From Oscillospiraceae bacterium (lineage in GTDB: Bacteria > Bacillota > Clostridia > Oscillospirales > Ruminococcaceae), in the NCBI GenBank assembly GCA_003516865.1, contig DPBR01000045.1, positions 1,098 through 23,229 on the forward strand: a stretch of 22,132 nucleotides of DNA. Direction: 5' to 3'. Shown here piece by piece: positions 6,746 to 15,600 of this stretch. Below the pieces are notes generated by a model. The model ran no database searches and was not told the origin of the DNA. It saw only the letters and a program-made list of their open reading frames with translations. Position 1 is the first letter of the stretch. Every line of letters begins with the position of its first letter. The translations under genes and the position numbers were made by a program.

Positions 6746-8020
6746 ATGAAGCACAGCAAATTTTTCGCGGCGATAACAGCCGCGGCGGTCGCAATCTCAA
6801 TGTGCGGCTGTATGGATAACGGAAAAATAATGACCGTCGATGGAATGGAAATCAACAACGGCGTTTATCTTTACTATCAGCAGTCGGCTTATTCCGCCGC
6901 GCAGAGCAAAATTAACTCCGAGCGCGAAAACGAGCTTAACGATATTGCGGACGATATCACGGGAGATACCTCTTCCGATGAAAGTTCGTCGAGTTCATCG
7001 AGTTCTTCAAGTTCGTCAAGCACGGTAAAGTATTTTTCGACAAGTATTGACGGAAAATCAACCTCTCAGTGGGTTAAGGACGAAACTCTCCGTCTTGTAA
7101 AGCAGTATGTCGCAGTTCAGAGATTGTGCGAGCAGAAGGGCATTTCTCTCGACCGGGTTGAAAATGACGACGTTTCAAAGAAGGTTGCAAGCGTATGGGA
7201 CGATACGAATTATTATATTCAGTATTTTTACGGCTTCGATACCGCGGGAAAATATTACGAATCAAACGGTATAGGCAGAGAATCCTACACGCTTATCAAC
7301 ACCGTAAGCGCGCTCAAAGACAAGCTTTTTACAAAGCTCTATGATAAAGACGGCGAAACGCCCGTTTCCGAGGAGGAGTTCCTCGCTTATGTAAAGGAAA
7401 ATTACGCGGCGGTTGAGCTGCTTAAGCTTGACTATAAGGACGCGGACGGAAACGCTCTCACCTCCGACAGCGATAAAAAAGCGGTTGACGAGCAGGCGCA
7501 GAAGTACGCGGACAGACTTTCGGGCGGCGAAAGCTTCGTTGACGTGAAGTACGACTTCGACCTCAAAGCCGAGCAGGACAAGTCAAGAGAGCAGATTGAG
7601 GATTATTACGACAAAAACCCCGTTGAGGGCAAGACAAAGGAAGAATACGTTGCCGAGGAAATTGCGAAGCTTACCGTTGACAAGGCGGAAAGCGAGGACG
7701 AAATCATCTCCTATTATAACAAGAACAGTAATTCTCTCGATGAAGCCGTTTCGGAGTTCGTTTTCAGCGCAAAGGACGACGGCAAGGCTGCGCTCCTCAA
7801 AACGGACGACTGCGTTTACGTTATCGCGAGAGTTGACATTACCGCGAGAGAAAAGTGGCTCGAATCCAGCCGCAATTCAATTCTCATAAACATCAAAGGC
7901 ACGGATTACGAAAGCTTCCTCGACGAGTTCGCTTCAAATCTCACCGTTGAAGCAAATTCTTATCTCGTTGACTCGAAATACAAGCCCGAAAAACTTGAAA
8001 ACGCTTCGCCCGCACTGTGA
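6746..8020 (+). CDS. SurA/PrsA-like lipoprotein (extracytoplasmic foldase or chaperone) with poly-Ser linker
   Basis: 424 residues with a lipoprotein signal peptide (MKHSKFFAAITAAAVAISMC, lipid Cys probably Cys22 in MCGC). Next comes a short segment resembling the SurA/PrsA N-terminus (VDGMEINNGVYLYYQQ), then a run of 13 serines at 80-92, a long helical SurA-N-like region, and near the C-terminus a parvulin-like stretch (EAVSEFVFSAKDDGKAALLKTDDCVYVIARVDI). PrsA-type proteins fold secreted proteins outside the membrane. Whether the parvulin-like part is catalytic I cannot say. GGAGG lies 7 bases before the ATG. In related genomes a gene of this type often follows mfd; here it is linked to proBA. 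The poly-Ser tract looks like a linker inserted in the N-terminal part. Confidence 0.75.
   Translation: MKHSKFFAAITAAAVAISMCGCMDNGKIMTVDGMEINNGVYLYYQQSAYSAAQSKINSERENELNDIADDITGDTSSDESSSSSSSSSSSSSTVKYFSTSIDGKSTSQWVKDETLRLVKQYVAVQRLCEQKGISLDRVENDDVSKKVASVWDDTNYYIQYFYGFDTAGKYYESNGIGRESYTLINTVSALKDKLFTKLYDKDGETPVSEEEFLAYVKENYAAVELLKLDYKDADGNALTSDSDKKAVDEQAQKYADRLSGGESFVDVKYDFDLKAEQDKSREQIEDYYDKNPVEGKTKEEYVAEEIAKLTVDKAESEDEIISYYNKNSNSLDEAVSEFVFSAKDDGKAALLKTDDCVYVIARVDITAREKWLESSRNSILINIKGTDYESFLDEFASNLTVEANSYLVDSKYKPEKLENASPAL
6983..7020 (+). repeat. 9-base tandem repeat encoding the poly-Ser tract
   Basis: Four 9-base units (AGTTCGTCG, AGTTCATCG, AGTTCTTCA, AGTTCGTCA) plus AG, all reading as Ser-Ser-Ser in frame. 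Gain or loss of a unit changes the linker by three residues without a frameshift. Confidence 0.85.
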
Positions 8021-8026
8021 TAAAAT

Positions 8027-9931
8027 ATGCTGTTAATGAGTTTAAGCGGCGTTTCAATGTCCTTTGCGGACAGAACGCTGTTCTCGGACGCAACATTCGA
8101 GATTTATGACAAGGACAAAATCGGCTTTGTCGGAGTAAACGGAAGCGGAAAAACAACGCTTATGCGGCTGATTAAGGGCGAATTGACTTCCGACAGCGGT
8201 GATATCCACATTGCCGGCGGAATAAAAATAGGCTTTATGGAGCAGTTTGCCTGCAAAGACTCCGAAAAAACGCTTTACGGCGAGGCTTTGTCGGTTTTTT
8301 CACAGCTTGAGGATATGGAGCTTGAGCTTGAGGAAATTCACGATAAAATCGATTTTGGCGACCACTCGATTGAGATAATCGAGCGCCAGACGCGGCTTAC
8401 CGAGCAATTTGAGCGCGAGGGCGGTCTTACCTATAAAAGCAGGACTGCCGCGGCGCTTTGCGGTCTGGGTTTTTCGGAGAGCGATTTTTCACTGAAAACC
8501 GATGTTTTAAGCGGCGGTCAGCGCTCAAAATTACAGCTTGCAAAGCTGCTTTTGTCGGGCGCGGACTTGCTTTTGCTCGACGAACCGACAAACCATCTCG
8601 ATATCGAATCCGTGGAGTGGCTGGAGAAGTTTCTCGGCGATTACCGCGGAGCTTATCTCGTAATTTCGCACGACCGCTATTTTCTCGACAAAACGACCGA
8701 GCGCACAATCGAGCTTGAAAACGGTCATATCATCGACTACAAGGGCAACTACTCGCGTTTTCTGGAGCTGAAAGCGGAGCGACTTGAGCGTATTCGGAAG
8801 GAATACGACGCGGCGATGAAGGAAATCGGGCGCGTCGAGGGGATAATCGAGCAGCAGAAGCGCTGGAATCAGGCGCACAACTACGTTACAATCGCCTCTA
8901 AGCAAAAGCAGATTGACCGAATCGCAAAGACGCTTGAAAAGCCGGAGGAAGCGCCGGACGCGATAAAATTCGCGTTCAAAAGCGCGGACGGCTGCGGAAA
9001 CGACGTGCTTACGGCGAGAAATCTCTCGCTTTCGTTCGATGAAAAAACGCTGTTTTCGGGCGTAAATATTGAGATAAAAAAGGGCGAGCGCGTTTTCCTT
9101 ATCGGCGGAAACGGCTGCGGAAAAACCTCGCTTTTCCGTATTCTCACGGGCGAATATCACGCGGACGGCGGCGAATTTTCGTTCGGTTCGCGCGTGCAGA
9201 CGGGCTATTTCGACCAGTCGCAGCGCGGTCTGCACGAAGAAAAGACCGCTTTTTCCGAAATTCACGACGAATACCCGAAGATGACCGAAACGGCTGTACG
9301 AACAGCTTTAGCGTCGTTTTTGTTTAAGGGCGACGACGTTTTCAAGAAGATTTCCGAGCTTTCGGGCGGAGAGCGCGCGAGAGTGGCGCTTTTGAAGCTG
9401 ATGCTTTCGGGGGCGAATTTCCTGCTTCTCGACGAGCCGACAAACCACCTCGATATTTCGTCCTGCGAGGCTCTTGAAAATGCGCTTCTGAACTATGACG
9501 GAACGCTTTTTGTGATAAGCCACGACCGCTATCTGATAAACAAACTTGCAGACCGTGTGTACAAGCTGAACCGAAACGGCGCGGAAAATTTCCTCGGAAA
9601 TTACGACTATTACCTTGAAAGAACCGCGCAGAATACTCCCGTTTTGACGGAAAAGAAGCCGAAAAAATCGGAGAACGCTCTCGATTACAAGCAGAAAAAA
9701 GAGCGCGAATCCGAGCGCAGAAAGCTTACGACGCGCGTGTCGAGGCTTGAAAGCGAGATTGAGGAGCTTGACGGGAAAATAAACGAGCTGAATGCGGCGA
9801 TGAGCGAGATTTCCGACTATCAAAAAGCGCTTGAAATGTCCGAGGAGCTTGAAAAAATCCGTCAGCGTCAGGAAGCGGCGATGGAGGAATGGGAGTCGGC
9901 AAACGCCGCTTTGGAGGACTTCGATGACTAA
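8027..9931 (+). CDS. ABC-F ATPase with two ABC domains and C-terminal coiled coil
   Basis: A soluble duplicated ATPase of 634 residues. ABC1 has GVNGSGKTT (36-44), LSGGQRSKL and LLLLDEPTNHLD followed by ISHDRYFL. A charged helical linker with KRWNQAHNYVTIASKQKQ corresponds to the P-site-tRNA-interaction region. ABC2 has GGNGCGKTS, LSGGERARVAL and LLLDEPTNHLD. A Lys/Glu-rich coiled coil fills about 545-625, as in the Uup/YdiF-like groups. ABC-F proteins act on the ribosome, relieving stalls or protecting against antibiotics; there are no membrane segments, so this is not a transporter. Which ABC-F subgroup it belongs to, and whether it confers resistance, cannot be settled from sequence reading. 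The start at 8027 has no clear ribosome site and lies 6 bases after the previous stop; ATG 8036 is an alternative. The next gene overlaps its end. Confidence 0.93.
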   Translation: MLLMSLSGVSMSFADRTLFSDATFEIYDKDKIGFVGVNGSGKTTLMRLIKGELTSDSGDIHIAGGIKIGFMEQFACKDSEKTLYGEALSVFSQLEDMELELEEIHDKIDFGDHSIEIIERQTRLTEQFEREGGLTYKSRTAAALCGLGFSESDFSLKTDVLSGGQRSKLQLAKLLLSGADLLLLDEPTNHLDIESVEWLEKFLGDYRGAYLVISHDRYFLDKTTERTIELENGHIIDYKGNYSRFLELKAERLERIRKEYDAAMKEIGRVEGIIEQQKRWNQAHNYVTIASKQKQIDRIAKTLEKPEEAPDAIKFAFKSADGCGNDVLTARNLSLSFDEKTLFSGVNIEIKKGERVFLIGGNGCGKTSLFRILTGEYHADGGEFSFGSRVQTGYFDQSQRGLHEEKTAFSEIHDEYPKMTETAVRTALASFLFKGDDVFKKISELSGGERARVALLKLMLSGANFLLLDEPTNHLDISSCEALENALLNYDGTLFVISHDRYLINKLADRVYKLNRNGAENFLGNYDYYLERTAQNTPVLTEKKPKKSENALDYKQKKERESERRKLTTRVSRLESEIEELDGKINELNAAMSEISDYQKALEMSEELEKIRQRQEAAMEEWESANAALEDFDD

Positions 9932-10256
9932 ACAAATCAAGGCATATCTTGCGCTTCTGGAGCAGTTTTTTTCGGTTGAACACGAAGATGAAGAGCTTTT
10001 GAAAATGCGCGGCGAGCTGCTTCAAAGGATTGCGTTTTATCAGCACGAAAGGCTCGTCCATCTGATTGTAACAATGTCTTTCGGGGTGTTTTTCCTGATT
10101 GCGCTTGCGCTTACGCTAATCGTGGGCGGCTGGGGCGCGGCAGTGCTTACGATATTGTTTCTGGGACTTCTCGTCCCCTACATAAAGCACTATTATTTCC
10201 TCGAAAACTCCGTTCAGAAGATGTACGGCTACTACTATAAAATCGAAAAACTTTGA
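9924..10256 (+). CDS. Small two-pass membrane protein of unknown function
   Basis: 110 residues. The ATG at 9924 is preceded by GGAGG and overlaps the ABC-F stop by 8 bases, so it is almost certainly co-translated with it; a longer in-frame reading from 9831 would lie wholly within the ABC-F coding sequence and is rejected. The N-terminal 44 residues are helical and charged. Two hydrophobic segments follow at about 45-67 and 71-88, then a Tyr-rich basic tail (YGYYYKIEKL). The genes are the last two of the proBA-led cluster and are followed by a terminator. I do not recognise the family. Confidence 0.8.
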   Translation: MTKQIKAYLALLEQFFSVEHEDEELLKMRGELLQRIAFYQHERLVHLIVTMSFGVFFLIALALTLIVGGWGAAVLTILFLGLLVPYIKHYYFLENSVQKMYGYYYKIEKL

Positions 10257-10277
10257 TATTTCAAAGCGACGAAAAAC

Positions 10278-10311
10278 CGCGGACTGCCGACAGCGCAGAC
10301 CCGCCTTTTTT
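10278..10311 (+). terminator. Terminator ending the proBA to small membrane protein cluster
   Basis: GCGG-A-CTGC pairs with GCAG-AC-CCGC around a 7-base loop and is followed by CTTTTTT. An outer pairing of AAAGCG-A-CGAAAAA (10263-10276) with TTTTTCG-C-CGCTTT (10307-10320) can form instead. Confidence 0.65.
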
Positions 10312-10332
10312 CGCCGCTTTTATAACTTCCTA

Positions 10333-10361
10333 TTGACTTTTGAAAAAAAATGTTGTATAAT
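10333..10361 (+). promoter_or_regulatory. Promoter of the SPFH/zinc-ribbon gene
   Basis: TTGACT (10333-10338), 17 bases, TATAAT (10356-10361), 39 bases before the start codon. Confidence 0.85.
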
Positions 10362-10400
10362 TAAAATTAAGAGGATTTCATTTTGGAAAGGAGTATTATT

Positions 10401-11729
10401 ATGGGTTTATTAAAAGCAGGCGTCGGCGCTCTTTCGGGCGTTCTCGCTGATTCCTGGAGAGATTATTTTTACTGCGACGCTTTGGATTCCGACACGCTCG
10501 CAACGCGCGGATTTAAGAAGGCTGACAAGAGAAGCTCAAACACAAAAGGCTCGGATAACGTTATTTCAAACGGTTCGATTATCAACGTAAACGAGGGTCA
10601 GTGCGCGCTTATCGTCGACAGCGGCAAGGTTGCGGAAATCTGCGCGGAAGCAGGCGAATTTGTTTACGACCAGTCGAGCGAGCCTTCGATTTTCTACGGA
10701 AATCTCGGCGATTCCATCAAAAAGACGTTCAAGGAAATCGGAAAGCGCTTTACATTCGGCGGCTCTGCGCCCGTTGACCAGAGAATTTACTTCATAAACA
10801 CAAAGGAGATTATGGGCAACCGCTATGGCACTTCCACGCCCATTCCTTTCCGCGTTGTTGACTCAAAAATCGGACTTGACGTTGACGTTTCGCTTCGCTG
10901 CAACGGCGAGTATTCGTACAGAATAACAAACCCCATTCTGTTCTACACAAACGTCTGCGCGAACTTCAAGGATACGTTCACCAAGGAAAATATCGACAGT
11001 ATGCTCAAGAGCGAAATTCTGAACGCGCTTCAGCCCGCTCTCGGAAAGCTGTCGGATATCGGCGTAAGACCGAGCGCGCTCCCCTCTCACACAATGGAAA
11101 TCTGCGACGCGCTTAACGAGCAGCTTTCGCAGAAGTGGGGCGATATGCGCGGAATGACCATCAGCTCGTTCAATATGAACGCGCCGACGCTTCCTCCCGA
11201 GGACCAGGAGATGATAAAGCAGCTCCAGAGAACCGCAGTTATGCGCGACCCCGGAATGGCTGCCGCAAATCTCTCGATGGCTCAGGGCGACGCGATGAAG
11301 ATTGCCGCAGGCAACTCCGGCGGCGCTATGATGGGCTTTATGGGTATGAATATGGCTCAGCAGAGCGGCGGTCTGAACGCAAACAATCTCTACAATATGG
11401 CGGCGCAGCAGCAGGCTCAGCAGGCTCAGCAGCAGGCGCAGCCTCAGCAGGCAAACGCAAACGAGTGGACTTGCAAGTGCGGCGCGAAGAATACGGGCAA
11501 CTTCTGTATGTCGTGCGGTGAAAAGAAGCCCGCTGCGGAGAATTGCTGGACTTGCTCGTGCGGAACGCAGAATAAGGGCAAGTTCTGTATGAACTGCGGC
11601 AAGCCGAAGCCCGCGGGAGTTCCGCTCTACAAGTGCGACAAGTGCGGCTGGGAACCCGCCGACCCCGCAAATCCGCCAAAGTTCTGCCCCGAGTGCGGCG
11701 ACCCGTTTGACGCAAACGATATCGTTTAA
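10401..11729 (+). CDS. SPFH-domain protein (YdjI/virion-core-like) with three C-terminal zinc ribbons
   Basis: 442 residues from the ATG at 10401, which AAAGGAG precedes; an in-frame TTG at 10383 lies upstream of that site and is rejected. The N-terminal two thirds matches the SPFH-type family that includes B. subtilis YdjI, with NEGQCALIVDSGKVAEI, DQRIYFINTKEIMGNRYGTS and a long C-terminal helix. A Gly/Met then Gln/Ala-rich linker (about 300-355) leads to three four-Cys modules: WTCKCG...FCMSCG (from 356), WTCSCG...FCMNCG (from 383) and a rubredoxin-like YKCDKCGWEP...FCPECGDPF (from 410). Relatives scaffold membrane-stress or membrane-domain complexes; no transmembrane segment or signal peptide is seen. 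It has its own promoter and appears to be monocistronic. Confidence 0.85.
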   Translation: MGLLKAGVGALSGVLADSWRDYFYCDALDSDTLATRGFKKADKRSSNTKGSDNVISNGSIINVNEGQCALIVDSGKVAEICAEAGEFVYDQSSEPSIFYGNLGDSIKKTFKEIGKRFTFGGSAPVDQRIYFINTKEIMGNRYGTSTPIPFRVVDSKIGLDVDVSLRCNGEYSYRITNPILFYTNVCANFKDTFTKENIDSMLKSEILNALQPALGKLSDIGVRPSALPSHTMEICDALNEQLSQKWGDMRGMTISSFNMNAPTLPPEDQEMIKQLQRTAVMRDPGMAAANLSMAQGDAMKIAAGNSGGAMMGFMGMNMAQQSGGLNANNLYNMAAQQQAQQAQQQAQPQQANANEWTCKCGAKNTGNFCMSCGEKKPAAENCWTCSCGTQNKGKFCMNCGKPKPAGVPLYKCDKCGWEPADPANPPKFCPECGDPFDANDIV

Positions 11730-11822
11730 TCCAAAACTACATATTTTTTCTTCGCCCATTGCCGAGAAAAACGGCTTTAAAACGCAGACCTCGGGCGAAA
11801 AAAGATGAATTGTCACGCTGAT

Positions 11823-11856
11823 ATTCCCCCGAAAAGCCGTTTTTCGGGGGAATTTT
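11823..11856 (+). terminator. Rho-independent terminator after the SPFH gene
   Basis: ATTCCCCCGAAAA (11823-11835) pairs perfectly with TTTTCGGGGGAAT (11841-11853) around GCCGT, followed by TTT. The stem is nearly symmetric, so it may work in both directions. It lies immediately upstream of the pth promoter. Confidence 0.75.
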
Positions 11857-11858
11857 GC

Positions 11859-11887
11859 TTGACAAGAAGCATTAAATATGGTATAAT
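11859..11887 (+). promoter_or_regulatory. Promoter of the pth-mfd operon
   Basis: TTGACA (11859-11864), 17 bases, TATAAT (11882-11887): a perfect consensus. The short leader holds an imperfect hairpin at about 11908-11931. Confidence 0.9.
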
Positions 11888-11960
11888 ATATATTGTGAAT
11901 ATCAGTCCGCCCGCATTAGCCTGCGAGCGGAATTTGTCGTTAATGAAAAAAGGTGAAAAA

Positions 11961-12587
11961 ATGTCTGTTTTTGATGTGTTCAAAAAGCTTGAAAGCGAGA
12001 AAAACGCTCCGTCGGGAGCAGTGGAATATATAATCTGCGGGCTTGGAAATCCCGGCGCAGAGTACGAAAATACGCGCCACAACATCGGATTTATGACTAT
12101 CGACGAGCTTTGCGGGAAGTATAACGTAAGCTGCAAGAAGCTGAAATTCAAGTCGCTGACGGGCGACGCGATGATTTCGGGAAAGCGCTGCCTAATAATG
12201 AAACCGACCACTTTTATGAACAAAAGCGGCGAAGCGGTTACGGAAGCGATGAGCTTCTACAAAATCCCGCCGGAGCGCTGTATAATCGTGTTTGACGACA
12301 TTTCGCTTGAACCGGGTCACCTGAGAATACGCAGAAAAGGCAGCGACGGCGGTCATAACGGGATAAAGAACATCATTTATCTTTCGGGAAGCGACGCGTT
12401 TCCCCGTATAAAAATGGGCGTCGGCGCAAAACCACACCCCAACTATAATCTCGCGGACTGGGTTCTCGGCCACTTCAAAAAAGAGGACGGCGAAGCGCTT
12501 GAAAAGTGCTTTGAGAACGCGGTTTCGGCAATTGAGCTTATGGTTGACGGAAAAACCGATATGGCTATGAACCGGTTTAATTCTTAA
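11961..12587 (+). CDS. pth: Peptidyl-tRNA hydrolase
   Basis: Cleaves peptidyl-tRNA released from stalled ribosomes, recycling tRNA. The core family motif is GLGNPGAEYENTRHNIGF with Asn30 and the catalytic His40, followed by PTTFMNKSGEAV, FDDISLEPGHLRIRRKGSDGGHNGIKNI and the C-terminal LADWVLGHF. From ATG 11961 (AGGTGA 5 bases upstream) it is 208 residues, with an N-terminal extension of about 20 residues before the usual start of the fold. In-frame starts farther upstream, as far as 11805, lie before or inside the promoter and are rejected; ATG 11943 is possible but lacks a good ribosome site. mfd follows after 15 bases, a common Firmicutes arrangement. Confidence 0.95.
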   Translation: MSVFDVFKKLESEKNAPSGAVEYIICGLGNPGAEYENTRHNIGFMTIDELCGKYNVSCKKLKFKSLTGDAMISGKRCLIMKPTTFMNKSGEAVTEAMSFYKIPPERCIIVFDDISLEPGHLRIRRKGSDGGHNGIKNIIYLSGSDAFPRIKMGVGAKPHPNYNLADWVLGHFKKEDGEALEKCFENAVSAIELMVDGKTDMAMNRFNS

Positions 12588-12602
12588 ACCAAAGAGGCAA
12601 AT

Positions 12603-15600
12603 ATGAATTTTTTTATTAACGCCGCAAGGCAAAACAAGAATTTTACACGTCTTGAGAAATATTTAAGTGAAAATAAACCCCTGCCCGCTCTTGTAACGGG
12701 CGTTTCGGCTATCCACAAGGCGCATTTCATAGCGGGTCTGCTCGGCGATAAAAACGCTCCGAAAACGCTTGTTGTAATGAAAAGCGAGGGCGACGCCGTG
12801 AAGCTCTGCGCGGATATCAATATGCTGCTCGGTGAAAACGCGGCGCTGCTCTGCCCCGAAAAAGAGATGATTTTAGCCGATACCGAGGCTTCTTCAATGG
12901 AGTACGAGCATAAGCGGATAAACACGCTTTCCGCGCTTTTGAACGGGCAATGCAAAGCGATTGTGTGCTCGGCAGCGGCGGCAATTCAGCTCACAATCCC
13001 GCCCGATGAACTGCAAAACCATACTTTTTCGATATCCTGCGGCGATGAAATCGACAAGAACGAGCTTGTGAAAAAGCTGATTGCGGCGGGCTATTCGCGC
13101 GCGGGACAGATTGACGGAAGCGGGCAGTTTTCGGTTCGCGGGGGCATTGTTGACGTGTTCCCGCCAAACAGCGCCGTGCCTTATCGAATGGAATTTTTCG
13201 GCGATGAAATCGACAGCCTTGGCGAATTTGACCTCGAAACGCAGCGCAGAACCAAAGCGCTCGACGGTATCGAAATTTCGCCCGCGCGCGAAACGCTGTT
13301 TGAGAGCGGCGAGATACTTTGCGAAAAAATCGAAGCGCTTGCGAAAAAGCTTCGCGGAAAGGCTGCCGAAAAAACGCGCGAACGGCTTGAAAGCGACGTT
13401 GAAAGGATAAGAAACGGCGGTTCTCCGAGCAATCTTGACCGCTATTTCCCGCTCTGTTTCGACGGCGAAGCGACCGTGTTCGATTACGCGGAAAGGGTGT
13501 TCGTGTGCGAGAATACGGCGGTTCGCGAGGGCGTCCGCGCGGCGGCTCTCCAGCATACCGAGGATATGAAAATCCTGCTTGACGAGGCGAAAATCTGCAA
13601 GGGTCTTGACCGATTTATGCTCACAAAAAACGAAGCGACGGAGCTTATCAAGGCGAAAACGCGCGTTTATTTTGAGTCGTTTTTGAGCGGCGGCGGTCTT
13701 GAACTCGGAATTTCTATAAATATCGGCGACGCAGTTCAGACAGCGCCTTGGAGCGGCGAATACAAAATCCTTGAGGACGAAATGCGCGGACTTCTTGAGA
13801 AAAAATATTGCTGCTTTATCTTCGCGGGAACGAAAAAAGGCGCGCAAAATCTCGCAAACGACCTCAAAGAGGACGGTTTTTCGGCGGATTATTACGAAAA
13901 TCCCGATGATATTATACGCGGAAAAGTAATCGTCTGCGCGGGAACGCTCTCCGCGGGCGCGGAATACCGTGAACAAGGGCTTGCGATTTTCACGCACACC
14001 TCGGTTCACGCCGAACGCAAAAAATCCGCGAAGCGCAAAAGCGTGGGCGAGGAAATCCGCTCGCTTGAAGATATTTCAGTAGGCGACCTCGTCGTTCACT
14101 ACGCGCACGGAATAGGCGTTTTTGACGGCGTGCATAAAGTTGACGCGGGCGGCGTTTCAAAGGATTATATCCGCATAAAATACGCGGGCGCGGACGTTCT
14201 GCACGTTCCCGTAACGCAGCTTGACCTCGTTTCGCGTTATATCGGAACGGGCGACGTTTCGACCGTTAAGCTGAACAAGCTCAACTCCGAGCAGTGGCAG
14301 AAATCAAAGGCGAAAGCCAAGGCTGCCGCTAAGGAAATGGCGGCGGAGCTTATCGAGCTTTACGCAAAGCGAATGAAATCGAAGGGCTTTGCGTTCCCCG
14401 ACGACGACGAGCTTCAGGAGGATTTCGAGCAGCATTTTCCCTATATCGAAACCAACTCGCAGATGCGCTGTATCGATGAAATAAAGTCGGATATGCAGAA
14501 AGAACAGCCGATGGAACGCCTTTTGTGCGGCGACGTCGGCTTCGGAAAAACGGAAGTCGCTCTCAGAGCCGCGTTCAAGTGCATTGAGTCGGGTAAACAG
14601 TGCGCGCTTCTCGCTCCGACAACCGTTCTTGCGTGGCAGCACTACCAGACGGCTGCGGCGCGAATGGAGGGATTTCCGGTCAACATTGCGCTGATGTCGC
14701 GCTATAAAACGCCTAAGGAGCAAAAGGAAATACTGAAAAGCCTTGCTTCGGGAAGAATGGATTTTGTTATCGGAACGCACAGAATTGTGCAGAACGATGT
14801 TGTTTTCAAGGACCTCGGACTTGTTATTATCGACGAGGAACAGCGTTTTGGCGTTGCACACAAGGAAAAGTTCAAGGAAATGTTCAGCGGCGTTGATATT
14901 CTGTCGCTTTCGGCAACGCCCATTCCGCGCACGCTGAATATGGCGATGAGCGGAATACGCGATATGAGCGTTCTCGATGAGCCGCCGCAGGACAGACAGC
15001 CGATTTCAAGCTATGTTATGGAGCACGACTGGGGTATCATCGCGGGCGCAATCCAAAAGGAGCTTCGCCGCGGCGGTCAGGCTTATTATATTCACAATCG
15101 GATTGAGAGCATTTACGGCTGCGCCGAGAAGCTTCAGTCGCTGCTTCCCGAAGCGAAAATCGGCGTTGCGCACGGAAGAATGGCTGAAAACGAGCTTCTT
15201 GAGGTGTGGCGCAGGCTGCTTGACGGCGAACTTGACGTTCTCGTCTGCACAACGATAATCGAAACGGGGGTCGATGTTCCGAACGTGAACACGCTGATAA
15301 TCGAGGACGCGGATTATATGGGACTCGCGCAGCTTCACCAGCTCCGCGGTCGCGTCGGCAGGACAAACAAGCGCGCTTTCGCTTATTTCACGTTTAAGCC
15401 GGGAAAGGTTCTCTCGGAGATTTCTCAGCGCAGACTTGACGCGATACGCGAATTTACGCAGTTCGGAAGCGGCTTCAGAATCGCTCTCCGCGACCTCGAA
15501 ATACGCGGCGCGGGAAGTATTCTCGGCGCTTCGCAGAGCGGTCATCTCGCGAATATCGGTTATGATATGTATTTGCAGCTTCTCGACGAGGCTGTCCGCG

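Noticed and set aside
8881..9265. Minus-strand ORFs opposite the ABC-F gene
   Set aside because: They are antisense shadows; the plus-strand frame has complete duplicated ABC motifs.
2378..10288. Shared 11-mer CGGACTGCCGA at about 2378 and 10279
   Set aside because: An exact 11-base match between two places is expected by chance many times in a 22-kb window.
11805..11960. N-terminal extension of Pth
   Set aside because: The upstream codons overlap the terminator and the consensus promoter at 11859-11887, so they are not in the transcript.
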